Part shown: positions 42,935-52,506 of the stretch, in pieces
How positions within the stretch are numbered: the stretch's first letter is position 1
How the letters are laid out: each line of letters begins with the position of its first letter
Source of the DNA: an uncultured Flavobacteriales bacterium
GTDB taxonomy: Bacteria > Bacteroidota > Bacteroidia > Flavobacteriales > Crocinitomicaceae
DNA: 64,000 bases
Direction of reading: 5' to 3'
Assembly (NCBI GenBank): GCA_946480815.1
Contig: CAMLLB010000017.1
Coordinates: forward strand, 1 to 64,000
Translations under genes and position numbers: made by a program
The notes under the pieces: model-generated
Told to the model about the DNA's origin: nothing
What the model saw: the letters and a program-made list of their open reading frames with translations, nothing else
Database searches by the model: none

Positions 42935-44644
42935 TTATTTCCCCCAATATTCAAATGCTTTTTTCTGTGCGTTATTCGGATTTTCGATCACCTGTACTCC
43001 GTATTCCAGATAGAAACTTCTTTGAACTTCCGGTAAAGGTAATTCCAGAATTCTTCCCTGGCGAATCACGGTCAATCGTTTATTCTGATCATCCAGGTAA
43101 GACAACCAATTGTCAATATCGCCATTCAATTTGAATTCATTTACGCCAATGATTTCATCATTGATCATCAATCCTGTAAGATCTGCTGGAGAACCGGGAT
43201 AAATTGCTGTCACCTGGAAATGCGCTCCCAACTGCACTGCTTTGAATCCGACTCTGCCGGCAGAATATTTTTGATTTGGTTTATGTGTCAACTCCAATCC
43301 GATGGACTCCAGTGCTTCGGTTAAAATCGCTTCAAACGGCCTTGTTCCATAGAAATAATCTGTGATCAGTTCCTCTATTTCAGGACCGGCCAATTCTTTC
43401 AATAAACCAAGGTAGTCTTCTTCACTAACTCCTTTCCCATTCAATGCAAAATTGAAATACAGTCGTTTCATCAACTCATCCAATCCGTGTTTGTTTGCCG
43501 AATGCTCGCGGATCTTCACATCACAAACGAATGCCAATAAACAACCTTCCGTATAAATAGAAACCTTTCGTCCCGGTGCCCCAGGTATATAACCATCCAG
43601 CCAGGTATCGTAAGAAGAATCTGCAACCGAATAATGGAAACGACCGAAATTATCAAAGTGTTTCTGCAATTGTCCGGTAAATTCATGCAAATACTGGTTC
43701 AAATCAAAAACACCTGATTTATATAGCATCAAATCTCCCATATAGGTGGTTACACCTTCACACAAATAACCCAGTTTAGAAAGGTTTTCCTTTTGATAAT
43801 CGTATGGGAACATTTCAATCGGGCGAATAGCCTTCACATTCCAGGTGTGATACAATTCATGGGAAGAAACACCCAATAATTCCGTGTAAAGCGCACCAAA
43901 AACATCATATGTAGGTCCAAGCGCAATGACAGTCGATTTCTGATGTTCTACTCCATGATAGGCTTTATAAGGAAGAATGTGGAACAAAAAGTGATAATGC
44001 GGAACCGGAAATTCGATAAACTTCTCGATCTGTTTATCTGTAAATGCTTTAAAATCTCTGATTAATCTGGTCCAATCGACAATGCAATCTCCCTGGAACC
44101 ACAAATGGAAGATCGTTCCATGCGATTCGTATTGATTGTATTGCAAAGAGGCCGAACAAATGAAAGGTGAATCTGCCAATTCATCAAAATTTGCAGCTTT
44201 CAGCACATTACCTTCTCTTTCCATAGAACACGCAATATTCCAATCGGAAGGAATGTTCAGGATCACTTCACAAGCTTCGTCTTTTTTCCCCTCCTGGTAA
44301 ACAAAACAGTTGACCGGGTTGGAATACAATAATTCCTTGCTCAGATAAGTTGATCCAGCATTCAGCTCAGCAGCATAATAGCTATATTCTACGCGAATGG
44401 TCGTAGGTTCCGTAACCCGAATTTCCCAGGAAGAAAGATCCACTTTACGGAAATCGACCGCTTTCCCTTCAGAGTTGAATACTTTGAATCCTCTGACGTT
44501 CTTTGCAAAATTTCCCAGCTCGTACCTTCCGGGTCTCCATTTCGGTAAATGAATAATTGCATTCGGAGCTACATTCTCAAAAATTACTCTGAATTGGATG
44601 TATTGCTGATTTGCCTGTTCGATCGCTAAATGATACTGAGCCAT
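42935..44644 (-). CDS. M61 glycyl-aminopeptidase-family protein with PDZ domain
   Basis: 569 residues. The zinc-binding motif HELYH (262-266) lies in SSHELYHTWNVKAIRP, the M61 signature; the N-terminal beta-domain (about 1-170) and the C-terminal PDZ-like segment (about 470-550; YPGSPADLTGLMINDEIIGVN) are as in M61 peptidases. No signal peptide is visible at the start, so a cytosolic location is suggested, unlike many homologues. It releases N-terminal glycine or alanine in characterised members. Single gene, convergent with the T9SS type B gene. Confidence 0.9.
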   Translation of the reverse strand: MAQYHLAIEQANQQYIQFRVIFENVAPNAIIHLPKWRPGRYELGNFAKNVRGFKVFNSEGKAVDFRKVDLSSWEIRVTEPTTIRVEYSYYAAELNAGSTYLSKELLYSNPVNCFVYQEGKKDEACEVILNIPSDWNIACSMEREGNVLKAANFDELADSPFICSASLQYNQYESHGTIFHLWFQGDCIVDWTRLIRDFKAFTDKQIEKFIEFPVPHYHFLFHILPYKAYHGVEHQKSTVIALGPTYDVFGALYTELLGVSSHELYHTWNVKAIRPIEMFPYDYQKENLSKLGYLCEGVTTYMGDLMLYKSGVFDLNQYLHEFTGQLQKHFDNFGRFHYSVADSSYDTWLDGYIPGAPGRKVSIYTEGCLLAFVCDVKIREHSANKHGLDELMKRLYFNFALNGKGVSEEDYLGLLKELAGPEIEELITDYFYGTRPFEAILTEALESIGLELTHKPNQKYSAGRVGFKAVQLGAHFQVTAIYPGSPADLTGLMINDEIIGVNEFKLNGDIDNWLSYLDDQNKRLTVIRQGRILELPLPEVQRSFYLEYGVQVIENPNNAQKKAFEYWGK

Positions 44645-45184
44645 TTTGTCAATTTTTGCTCAAAATTAGAAAATCCGTAAAGAATACTTGTTTTTCATTT
44701 ACCACAAATGCACAAATGTTTGGAGGCGCTTACCAGTGGGAATTATGTACTTTAATCAGGTAACGACAAAAGCATCAATAAATTCTATCCAAAAATTCAG
44801 ACATTTTTTAGCTGAATCCCAGTTAAACAAAGGGCTGTTCGCAATATCGCGAACATGCAAATTTAGAACCATTTAAAGCAAATTCGAACACTCAAAAAAA
44901 ATGTATCATCTGAAATCACCTGACTTAAATACATAATTCCCCTTACCAGTCGCCTCTTTTTTCCAAATTATTTCGCATGATGTATTTCATATAAAAGCGA
45001 GACCTGTGCGCCTATGCTAAAGCTTCAGCGTAAGCATTAGGCGAGCAATTAATTTGCGCATTTGCGGGAAAAGATATATTCGATAGCAAAGCGGGAATAA
45101 TCTATTTTGAATTCGGCAGCAGATTCGTTCACAATTCCTGAGAATTGATTAATTTCGTCCCATTACATTTTATTGAAAAAAGAA
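44645..45184. other. 540-nt intergenic region with family B repeat and lpdA promoter
   Basis: No convincing gene; the only ORF above 60 codons (44688-44876) has no signal or motif. Contains the family B palindrome at 45007-45043. TAATTTCG at 45150-45157, a variant -7 box, is 27 nt before the lpdA ATG. Confidence 0.6.
45007..45043. repeat. dispersed palindrome family B, copy 3
   Basis: TGCGCCTATGCTAAAGC, then TTCAGCGTAAGCATTAGGCG. Outer arms CGCCTATGCT and AGCATTAGGCG pair with one bulge; the centre includes AAGCTT. It matches the copy at 26730 in 28 of 31 positions. Confidence 0.8.
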
Positions 45185-46576
45185 ATGAATTACGATATCA
45201 TAGTTATTGGAAGTGGTCCCGGCGGATATGTTACCGCTATTCGCGCATCACAATTGGGTTTGAAAACTGCAGTTGTAGAGCGTGATTCATTGGGTGGAAT
45301 CTGTTTAAACTGGGGATGTATTCCAACAAAAGCATTATTGAAAAGTGCAAACGTGTTTGAATACATTCAACATGCGTCTGACTACGGAATTACCGTAAAG
45401 GATTCAAAAGCAGATTTCGGAGGAATGGTTGAGCGTTCCAGAGGCGTTGCCAATGGAATGAGCCAGGGGATCCAATTCCTGATGAAGAAGAACAAGATCG
45501 ATGTTATCAAAGGTACAGGTGTTCTGAAGGCTGGAAAAAAGGTTGCTGTTACAGGTGAAGACGGTAAAGTAACGGAGTATTCTGCTGATAAAGGAATTAT
45601 CATCGCAACCGGAGCACGTTCCCGTCAATTACCGAACTTACCGCAAGACGGATCGAAGATCATCGGATACCGTGAAGCAATGAGCATGAAAACGCAGCCT
45701 AAGAAAATGGTTGTTGTTGGTTCAGGTGCAATCGGTGTGGAGTTTGCTTATTTCTACAATGCAATCGGAACAGAAGTTACAGTTGTTGAATACTTACCGA
45801 ACGTAGTTCCGATCGAAGACGAAGAAGTATCAAAACAATTGGAGAAATCTTTCAAGAAAGCTGGGATCAATATCATGACAAACGCTTCTGTTGAAGCAGT
45901 GGATACTTCAGGAAAAGGATGTGTTGTAACGATCAAAACAGCTAAAGGGGAAGAAAAAATCGAATGTGATGTAGTTCTTTCTGCTGTTGGAATCCAGGCA
46001 AACATTGAAAATATCGGATTGGAAGAATTAGGAATCGTTGTTGACAAAGGAAGAATCCTTGTAAACGATTTCTACCAGACAAACATCCCTGGTTATTTCG
46101 CAATCGGGGACGTAATCCCTACTGCTGCATTGGCTCACGTAGCTTCTGCCGAAGGAATTATCTGTGTTGAGAAAATTGCAGGACACCACCCGGAACCATT
46201 GGATTACGGAAACATCCCGGGATGTACATACTGTTCTCCTGAAGTAGCATCTGTCGGAATGACTGAAAAAGCTGCTAAGGAAGCCGGAATGGAGATCAAA
46301 GTGGGTAAATTCCCGTTCTCTGCATCTGGTAAGGCATCTGCTGCCGGAGCAAAAGACGGTTTCGTGAAGTTGATTTTCGACGCGAAATACGGTGAATTAT
46401 TGGGAGCTCACATGATCGGAGCGAACGTAACTGAAATGATTGCTGAGATCGTTGCTATCCGCAAGCTGGAAGTAACCGGTGAAGAATTGATCAAAACGGT
46501 TCACCCGCATCCAACGATGTCTGAAGCGGTAATGGAAGCTGCTGCAGCTGCGTATGGAGAAGTGATCCATTTGTAA
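45185..46576 (+). CDS. lpdA: dihydrolipoyl dehydrogenase (E3)
   Basis: 463 residues from the ATG at 45185; an upstream TTG four codons earlier is less likely. FAD-binding GSGPGG (9-14), redox disulfide C40 and C45 (GGICLNWGCIPTKALL), a second Rossmann motif for NAD (GSGAIGVEFAYFY), FAIGDV, and the C-terminal active-site histidines in HPHPTMSEAV. It reoxidises dihydrolipoamide of the PDH, 2-oxoglutarate dehydrogenase or glycine cleavage complexes. It stands alone, 16 kb from pdhA-pdhC. Confidence 0.95.
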   Translation: MNYDIIVIGSGPGGYVTAIRASQLGLKTAVVERDSLGGICLNWGCIPTKALLKSANVFEYIQHASDYGITVKDSKADFGGMVERSRGVANGMSQGIQFLMKKNKIDVIKGTGVLKAGKKVAVTGEDGKVTEYSADKGIIIATGARSRQLPNLPQDGSKIIGYREAMSMKTQPKKMVVVGSGAIGVEFAYFYNAIGTEVTVVEYLPNVVPIEDEEVSKQLEKSFKKAGINIMTNASVEAVDTSGKGCVVTIKTAKGEEKIECDVVLSAVGIQANIENIGLEELGIVVDKGRILVNDFYQTNIPGYFAIGDVIPTAALAHVASAEGIICVEKIAGHHPEPLDYGNIPGCTYCSPEVASVGMTEKAAKEAGMEIKVGKFPFSASGKASAAGAKDGFVKLIFDAKYGELLGAHMIGANVTEMIAEIVAIRKLEVTGEELIKTVHPHPTMSEAVMEAAAAAYGEVIHL

Positions 46577-47049
46577 TCAGACTTTAAGACGTCAGGACAT
46601 TAAGATTTTAAGACTGATGTACACACTACTATATTAAAACCTTCGGAATTGCTTCCGAAGGTTTTTTGTTTTATGGGCGATATGCAGGATCATAGCGGAC
46701 GCATGTATCTTGTCACTACTATTTTTATACCACAGTCAAATCCTCGTTAAAAACACTTTTCCAAATCACCTGTTTATTTATTTCATAAAAAAATAACACC
46801 AACTAGCGAATTCGTTCAGTAAACCTCTTCGCCTTAACAAACAGCCCTTAAGCCAAAAAGAAACTAATTCTCTTGTTATAAAATTTAACCTGACGCTTTC
46901 ATTTTTATTGAATTTGTAAAACAAAAATTCTAACTTGGGTTTCTCTAAACTCAAAAACAGAACTGAATCTCTCTTCTCTCCTATGTGATCTAACAGGGTT
47001 AATGATTGTACTATTGATTTTGTAGATAAACGAACACAACTATTGACTT
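46577..47049. other. 473-nt intergenic region
   Basis: Contains the lpdA terminator at 46636-46667. From about 46680 to 47049 I see AT-rich sequence with no gene or clear repeat; the promoter of the DUF1800 operon must lie here but no full consensus box was found. Confidence 0.6.
46636..46667 (+). terminator. terminator of lpdA
   Basis: AAAACCTTCGGAA pairs perfectly with TTCCGAAGGTTTT around TTGC, with trailing T-run. Confidence 0.9.
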
Positions 47050-48687
47050 ATGGCTTCTCTCAACCCGATTACAGGAGCCTTGGGTACTCAAAGAGCCGCA
47101 CATTTACTGCGTCGTGCTACTTTAGGTCCAAGACTGCAAGATATTTCCTCTTTCGCAGGAATGACAGCCCAGGCAGCTATTACTGCGCTGACACAAACTC
47201 AGCCGATCCCGGCACTTCCTATCGATCCTGCAAGTGGTACTGATTGGGTTTATCCCAATACGGTAAGTCCGAACAGCACAAGCTTGTCTGATTACACCCG
47301 CAGCTGGTGGATGGAAAACATGCGTTCTTCGGGACCTAATCTGACCGAGCGAATGATCTGGTTCTATCACACGCATTTTCCAATGATCATGAGCCGGATT
47401 GAAAACAATCAGCAGTTCTCAATCGATTATCTCCGTTTATTGCGCTATTATGCCCTGGGAAATTACAAAGACCTGACAAAGGCGCTTGTTATTGATAATG
47501 CGATGCTCCTTCATTTGGATGGAAACCTGAATATCAAAGGTGTTCCACAGGAAAACTTTGCGCGGGAATTCCTGGAATTGTATACAGTCGGGAAAGGCGA
47601 AGAAGTGAGTTTGGGGGATTATACCAATTTCACGGAACAGGATGTGCAGGCACTCACCAAAGCTTTAACAGGTTGGGGAATCGATCCTACTTTTCAAACG
47701 ATCGACCCGGTAACCAATCTTCCGACAGGAAAAGTGAAAGGTTCCGCCACAACTTCTTCTCAACACGATGTAACAGCAAAACAATTTTCAGGAGCTTTCA
47801 ATAATACAGTCATTCAAACAGGAAGTGTTACCGGAACGAATGCGGCTATAGCTGCTGTTTATACGGAACTGGACGACATTCTGAATATGGTTTTTGCTTC
47901 ACCGCATACCGCGAAACATATCTGCAGAAGAATTTACCGGGAATTTGTTTACTACGATATAACCGCCGAAGTCGAATCGGATATTATTGAACCGCTGGCA
48001 ACAACATTGGTTAGCAATAATTACAACATTACTTCTGTACTGGAGGTTTTGCTGCAAAGCGAACATTTTTACGATCTCGATACCCCGATAACGGAAGACA
48101 ACAACATCGGTGCGATCATAAAATCACCGATGGACCTGGTGATCGGGACGATGCGCTTGTTTAATCTGACTGTTCCGGACAAAACGACTCAGTTGGTGGC
48201 CCATTACGAAATGTACGGTCAGCTGATCGGCCAACTGGAACTCCAGGGACTTCAGTTCTTTGAACCTTATGATGTTGCAGGGTACGAACCTTATTACCAG
48301 TTCCCGGATTACCACCGTTACTGGATATCGTCTAATTACCTGGCAAACCGGTATAAATTTTCAGAACTACTGATTACCGGGTTTACAGGAATGAACGGAA
48401 ATTTATTAAAACTGGATGTCGTGGCATTTGTGGATACCAACTGTTCCAACCCGGGAGATGCGGATACGCTGATCCAGGAATTGGTGGGCTGGCTATTCCC
48501 GATTACACTGGATACCACTCGTTTCAATTATTTCAGAGACGACGTGTTACTGGATCAGCTTTCAGCTGCCAACTGGACAGCCGAATGGAATAATTACGTG
48601 AATACAAGCAGCGATGTCACTGTCCGTTTACAACTGGAATCCTTGATCAACGCAATGATGCAAACACCCGAATACCAACTATTTTAA
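47050..48687 (+). CDS. DUF1800 family protein
   Basis: 545 residues. Motifs AAHLLRRATLGP, RMIWFYHTHFP, RLLRYYALGNYKDLTKALVIDNAMLLHLDG, VPQENFAREFLELYTVGKG, and LTKALTGWGI are the DUF1800 signature. No N-terminal signal peptide is seen, so export may depend on partners or a missed start. DUF1800 proteins are nearly always encoded next to DUF1501 proteins; their function is not established. Thirteen nt separate it from the DUF1501 gene. Confidence 0.9.
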   Translation: MASLNPITGALGTQRAAHLLRRATLGPRLQDISSFAGMTAQAAITALTQTQPIPALPIDPASGTDWVYPNTVSPNSTSLSDYTRSWWMENMRSSGPNLTERMIWFYHTHFPMIMSRIENNQQFSIDYLRLLRYYALGNYKDLTKALVIDNAMLLHLDGNLNIKGVPQENFAREFLELYTVGKGEEVSLGDYTNFTEQDVQALTKALTGWGIDPTFQTIDPVTNLPTGKVKGSATTSSQHDVTAKQFSGAFNNTVIQTGSVTGTNAAIAAVYTELDDILNMVFASPHTAKHICRRIYREFVYYDITAEVESDIIEPLATTLVSNNYNITSVLEVLLQSEHFYDLDTPITEDNNIGAIIKSPMDLVIGTMRLFNLTVPDKTTQLVAHYEMYGQLIGQLELQGLQFFEPYDVAGYEPYYQFPDYHRYWISSNYLANRYKFSELLITGFTGMNGNLLKLDVVAFVDTNCSNPGDADTLIQELVGWLFPITLDTTRFNYFRDDVLLDQLSAANWTAEWNNYVNTSSDVTVRLQLESLINAMMQTPEYQLF

Positions 48688-48699
48688 AAACTACGCCCT

Positions 48700-50346
48700 A
48701 TGGATAGAAGAGACTTTGTACGCATTTCATCTCTGTTGGGAACAGGAATGCTCTTAAAATTCAACGGTATTGCATTAAGCACGGTTCAACCGGACGGATT
48801 ACTTGAATCCATGGCTAAATCAAGCCTGAATGACAAAATACTGGTATTGATCCAATTGCATGGCGGAAACGATGGTTTGAATATGGTGATCCCGATCAAT
48901 CAATACGGTCAATACTATAACCTGCGTCCGAATATTGCCATTCCGCAAAGCGGAACACGGCATTACATCACGCTGGACCCGAATTTACCTGCCAATAAAC
49001 AAGTAGGACTTCACCCGGACATGGTCGGTTCAAAGGCGATGTATGACGATGGAAATATGGCGATCGTTCAGAACGTTTCCTATGAAAACATGAACGGTTC
49101 ACATTTCCGCAGCCGGGATGTTTGGTACATGGGTGGAAATTACGACGACTATTTCAACTCCGGTTGGATGGGACGCTATTTTGAACATTACTATCCGGAT
49201 TATCCGACAGGTTACCCGAGTGCAACTGTTCCGGACCCATTGGCACTGGAAATGGGAACCGGGGTTTCTCTTGCATTTCATAGAAACCAGGGAATTCCGG
49301 CAGGGCTTTCCATCCAGAACCCGGATGCATTCTACAACCTGATCAACAGTGTCGGTGCGGAAGAACCTACCAACTTCCCTCCTACACACGCAGGAGATGA
49401 GATCGAATACATCATGCAGATCGAACGGCAGTCCAACAATTATGCAGAACGGTTGCGGGATGTCTACGATGCCGGAACAAATTCAGGAACGGTTTATCCT
49501 GATTTGTACCCGTATATTGCACCAAGCGGTTCCTTAAACAATCCATTGGCGCCACAGTTGAAAATCATTTCACGTCTGATCAGCGGAGGAATCGGAACGA
49601 AGATCTTCCTTTGCCGGATCGGTGGATTCGACACACACGCAAACCAGGTTGTCAATAACAACACAACGATGGGGTCACATGCTGCCTTGATGTACCACAT
49701 TTCATCCGCAGTAAAAGCCTTTTATGACGATTTGACGAATTTAGGATTGGCGGATCGCGTATTGACGATGACTTTCTCTGAATTCGGTCGTCGTGTGGCG
49801 TCAAATGCCAGTTATGGGACAGATCACGGAAATGCAGCTCCGATGTTGATTTACGGAACGTGTTTGAATCCGGGAGTTTACGGAGATAATCCCGACTTAC
49901 AAAATCTTCAAAACGGAAATATTCCGCTGCAACACGATTACAGGCAAGTCTTTACTTCGGTAGTGAAAGACTGGTTCGGTGCACCCGATGCAGCGATTGA
50001 ACATATAAAATTCGAGAATTTCGTAGCCAATCGGGTAGATTACGTAGCATGTAAAGAACTCAGTGTTACCGAACTGTTCAAGGAGAATTTGTGGCTCAAA
50101 TGTTATCCGAATCCAACAAACTCAAGTATCAGCATTTCATATGTACTGAAGAAAGAGACCAAGGTTCACATTGAAGTAAAAGATATTTCGGGTCGGACAA
50201 TCGGCAACATTCCCGACGCACCTACAGTTCCCGGGGAACATTCCCTTGATTTTAATTTATCCCGCTATGCCAACGGAACATACTTTGTCACTTTAATTGC
50301 AAATGACAGCGTTGTTCTCACTGAAAAAGTAATCCTTTCCAAATAA
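48700..50346 (+). CDS. DUF1501 family protein with T9SS type A sorting domain
   Basis: 548 residues. N-terminus MDRRDFVRISSLLGTG has a twin-Arg-type (Tat) signal (RRDF), then the DUF1501 domain with VLIQLHGGNDGLNMVIPI, NMNGSHFRSRDVWYMG, GGFDTHANQV and TFSEFGRRVASNASYGTDHGN, metal-binding sites like alkaline-phosphatase/sulfatase-superfamily proteins. The last 80 residues are a T9SS type A sorting domain (CYPNPTNSSISISY ... NGTYFVTLIANDSVVLTEKVILSK). A Tat signal with a T9SS tail means folded export across the inner membrane and then secretion. The next gene starts on the same A as the stop codon (TAATG). Confidence 0.9.
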   Translation: MDRRDFVRISSLLGTGMLLKFNGIALSTVQPDGLLESMAKSSLNDKILVLIQLHGGNDGLNMVIPINQYGQYYNLRPNIAIPQSGTRHYITLDPNLPANKQVGLHPDMVGSKAMYDDGNMAIVQNVSYENMNGSHFRSRDVWYMGGNYDDYFNSGWMGRYFEHYYPDYPTGYPSATVPDPLALEMGTGVSLAFHRNQGIPAGLSIQNPDAFYNLINSVGAEEPTNFPPTHAGDEIEYIMQIERQSNNYAERLRDVYDAGTNSGTVYPDLYPYIAPSGSLNNPLAPQLKIISRLISGGIGTKIFLCRIGGFDTHANQVVNNNTTMGSHAALMYHISSAVKAFYDDLTNLGLADRVLTMTFSEFGRRVASNASYGTDHGNAAPMLIYGTCLNPGVYGDNPDLQNLQNGNIPLQHDYRQVFTSVVKDWFGAPDAAIEHIKFENFVANRVDYVACKELSVTELFKENLWLKCYPNPTNSSISISYVLKKETKVHIEVKDISGRTIGNIPDAPTVPGEHSLDFNLSRYANGTYFVTLIANDSVVLTEKVILSK

Positions 50347-51212
50347 TGATGTCAAACAGATTTTTACTTCTCTTACCGGTCCTCCTGTTGAATTTTAACG
50401 GATTGACCCAGACAAAATACAGTGTTCACCGAAAAGGCAGAATCTATCTCGGGATATCCGGCGGAATGAATTTCAGTAAAGCACAGGTGGTGAAAGACTA
50501 TAATTTGCTTATGATCACACCACAATCATCGGCAAACAATACAGATTCTGAAAAGGACTACCAACCTTTATTTAAAAACAAGGGTTCTCAATTCGGATTG
50601 TACTTTTCGTATTCTTTCAAAAAAAAACTGGCTATTGTTTTTCAACCGGCTTATCAAACCGCGAGTTTCAATTACCGGACCGCTTATTCCTGGTCCGATA
50701 CGGTAAATGGTGCTGACTTTTCCATGGAAATGATGCATCAGCAAAAGCTATCCGGTGTGAACCTCCCGTTATCCGTGCGCTGGGATTTTACAACATCCCA
50801 ATTCTCGCCTTACATCCAGGGAGGGATTTTTGCCAATTTCAGAACTCAGGCGAAAAAAACCATCTTTTATGATTACACAATTGATGAGGAAGTGGATAAA
50901 AAAACAGCCGATAAAACGGGCGAAGCAGATCTTACAGAGCACATCAATAAAGCCAATTTCGGACTTACTGCCGGGATCGGGTTTACCTATTTCGCCAATT
51001 ATTTTGCCATCAGTTTGGAAAGCAATTTTCGCTACGGGTTCCGTTCTATTGTCAATGACCAGAACCGCTATGCAGATTATACCGGTTTCAGCGTTCAATA
51101 CCTGGACGTTATGGACCAGTTAAAACTGATGAACCTCGATATTCAATTAACCGTGATGTTCCCGATTGACAACTCTATTTCATTGGGAATTCTTCGAAAA
51201 AGCAGACATTAA
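50346..51212 (+). CDS. outer-membrane beta-barrel protein (PorT-like)
   Basis: 288 residues with signal peptide (MMSNRFLLLLPVLLLNFNGLTQ) and alternating strands (GRIYLGISGGMNFSKAQV, FGLYFSYSFKKKLAIVFQPAYQ, GLTAGIGFTYFANYFAISLESNFRYGF) like PorT/outer-membrane beta-barrel family members. It overlaps the DUF1501 stop by one base and is followed by a lipoprotein gene 11 nt later. I infer an envelope anchor for the DUF1800/DUF1501 pair. Confidence 0.8.
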   Translation: MMSNRFLLLLPVLLLNFNGLTQTKYSVHRKGRIYLGISGGMNFSKAQVVKDYNLLMITPQSSANNTDSEKDYQPLFKNKGSQFGLYFSYSFKKKLAIVFQPAYQTASFNYRTAYSWSDTVNGADFSMEMMHQQKLSGVNLPLSVRWDFTTSQFSPYIQGGIFANFRTQAKKTIFYDYTIDEEVDKKTADKTGEADLTEHINKANFGLTAGIGFTYFANYFAISLESNFRYGFRSIVNDQNRYADYTGFSVQYLDVMDQLKLMNLDIQLTVMFPIDNSISLGILRKSRH

Positions 51213-51223
51213 TCAGAACGAGT

Positions 51224-52420
51224 ATGAGATTAGTAATACATGCAATGATCTTTTTAGTCCCGGTAGTTATCGGGATGGGAATGGGATTTTCAAGCTGCAA
51301 AAAGAAAGTCAAAGACGAAGAAATACCGTTTATCAAGATTTACGATGACCAGAACGGAAATAAACATTTTCACCCCCTGAGTATTACCACTTCTGCAACG
51401 AATGACGGATACCTGGTAATGAGTGCTTATGACGGCTGGAGGATCCATTTGATGAAAGTAGACAATACCGGGGAATTTGTATGGAATTACGAATTACCGG
51501 CCAACTATGTGAATGCCGTTCCAAACCTGGTGAAAAGCAATGGCGAAAACTACCTGGTGTGCATGGATGCTGTCGGATTATTTACGTATGTGCTGAAAAT
51601 TGACGAAAACAATCACACCACAACAGAAGTTGCTACTTTCACCGATGTGCTCTACCCGACCTATGTTTATCATTCGGGACAAAATGGTTATATCCAGAAT
51701 TACAATCGCTTAAGCATGCAAACCGGTTTGCATAAATTAACTGCCGATCTGAGTAGTATTACACAATCTGCAGAACTGGATATTTTCACGGATGTGGAGG
51801 ATCGTATTGTAGAACATGTTACGTTTAACGGAAAACGCATGCCGTTCTTTGTCAGTTCTACACCCGAACAAAATTACATTGTAATGAACGGCTTCTACAA
51901 TTACAGTTTTTCATTAATCTTCCTGGACCAGAACCTCAATTTTACCGGAGTTTACAACGGCGCAGGTTTTAATGGCGGATTGGCAGCAATTTCACCTTCA
52001 GGGAGCAATAGTTTTTCACTGGCGCGCTTTTCATACGATAATCTATACTACAATGCGAATGCCTCACTGACTCCAACGACTATTGATATTACAGAATCGA
52101 TTTCTGCCCAGGGCCATTCGGAATTGGATGCTCAAAAACCGGTATTGATAAAAGATATTTCGATCAAAAACGTGCAATACAAAGCGTTCCTTTCTTCTAC
52201 GCGGAGTAACCAGCTTTTGCTGAGCATTTATGATCGTTCAAGCGGATCCTTGGTCGGGAAAAAGTACCTGGGGAAAAATATTCCGATCACAGCCTGTGAT
52301 TTTGTACAAACGACAAACGGGGAATTGAATATTTTGATGCAGGCAAAGATCATGGGCAGCTTTGACCGCATTGCAATCATGAAATTATCCAAAGAACAGC
52401 TGGAAGAAATTCCGGATTGA
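51224..52420 (+). CDS. lipoprotein of the DUF1800/DUF1501 operon
   Basis: 398 residues. Signal peptide with lipobox GFSSC (Cys25), then a beta-rich region with repeated strands reminiscent of a beta-propeller (for example GGWRIHLMKVDNTGEFVWNYELPANY, YIVMNGFYNYSFSLIFLDQNL, FDRIAIMKLSKEQL). No specific family recognised. It ends the four-gene operon; the stop is followed by a 48-bp palindrome. Confidence 0.7.
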   Translation: MRLVIHAMIFLVPVVIGMGMGFSSCKKKVKDEEIPFIKIYDDQNGNKHFHPLSITTSATNDGYLVMSAYDGWRIHLMKVDNTGEFVWNYELPANYVNAVPNLVKSNGENYLVCMDAVGLFTYVLKIDENNHTTTEVATFTDVLYPTYVYHSGQNGYIQNYNRLSMQTGLHKLTADLSSITQSAELDIFTDVEDRIVEHVTFNGKRMPFFVSSTPEQNYIVMNGFYNYSFSLIFLDQNLNFTGVYNGAGFNGGLAAISPSGSNSFSLARFSYDNLYYNANASLTPTTIDITESISAQGHSELDAQKPVLIKDISIKNVQYKAFLSSTRSNQLLLSIYDRSSGSLVGKKYLGKNIPITACDFVQTTNGELNILMQAKIMGSFDRIAIMKLSKEQLEEIPD

Positions 52421-52425
52421 TCTGT

Positions 52426-52493
52426 AAACACGCAGGGGTGCGATATATAAAACACGTAGGGGCGCGATTAATCGCGCCCCTACGTGTTTTATA
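52426..52493. repeat. perfect 48-bp palindrome with degenerate half-copy (family E)
   Basis: Bases 52446-52493 form an uninterrupted perfect palindrome whose core is GTAGGGGCGCGATT with its complement. A degenerate copy of one half (AACACGCAGGGGTGCGAT) precedes it at 52426-52444. It lies between convergent genes ending at 52420 and 52507 and would end both transcripts. Confidence 0.85.
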
Positions 52494-52506
52494 ATTTCAC
52501 AATTTC

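Noticed and set aside
44688..44876. 62-codon ORF between M61 and lpdA genes
   Set aside because: No signal, domain or conserved context; composition does not differ from intergenic DNA.
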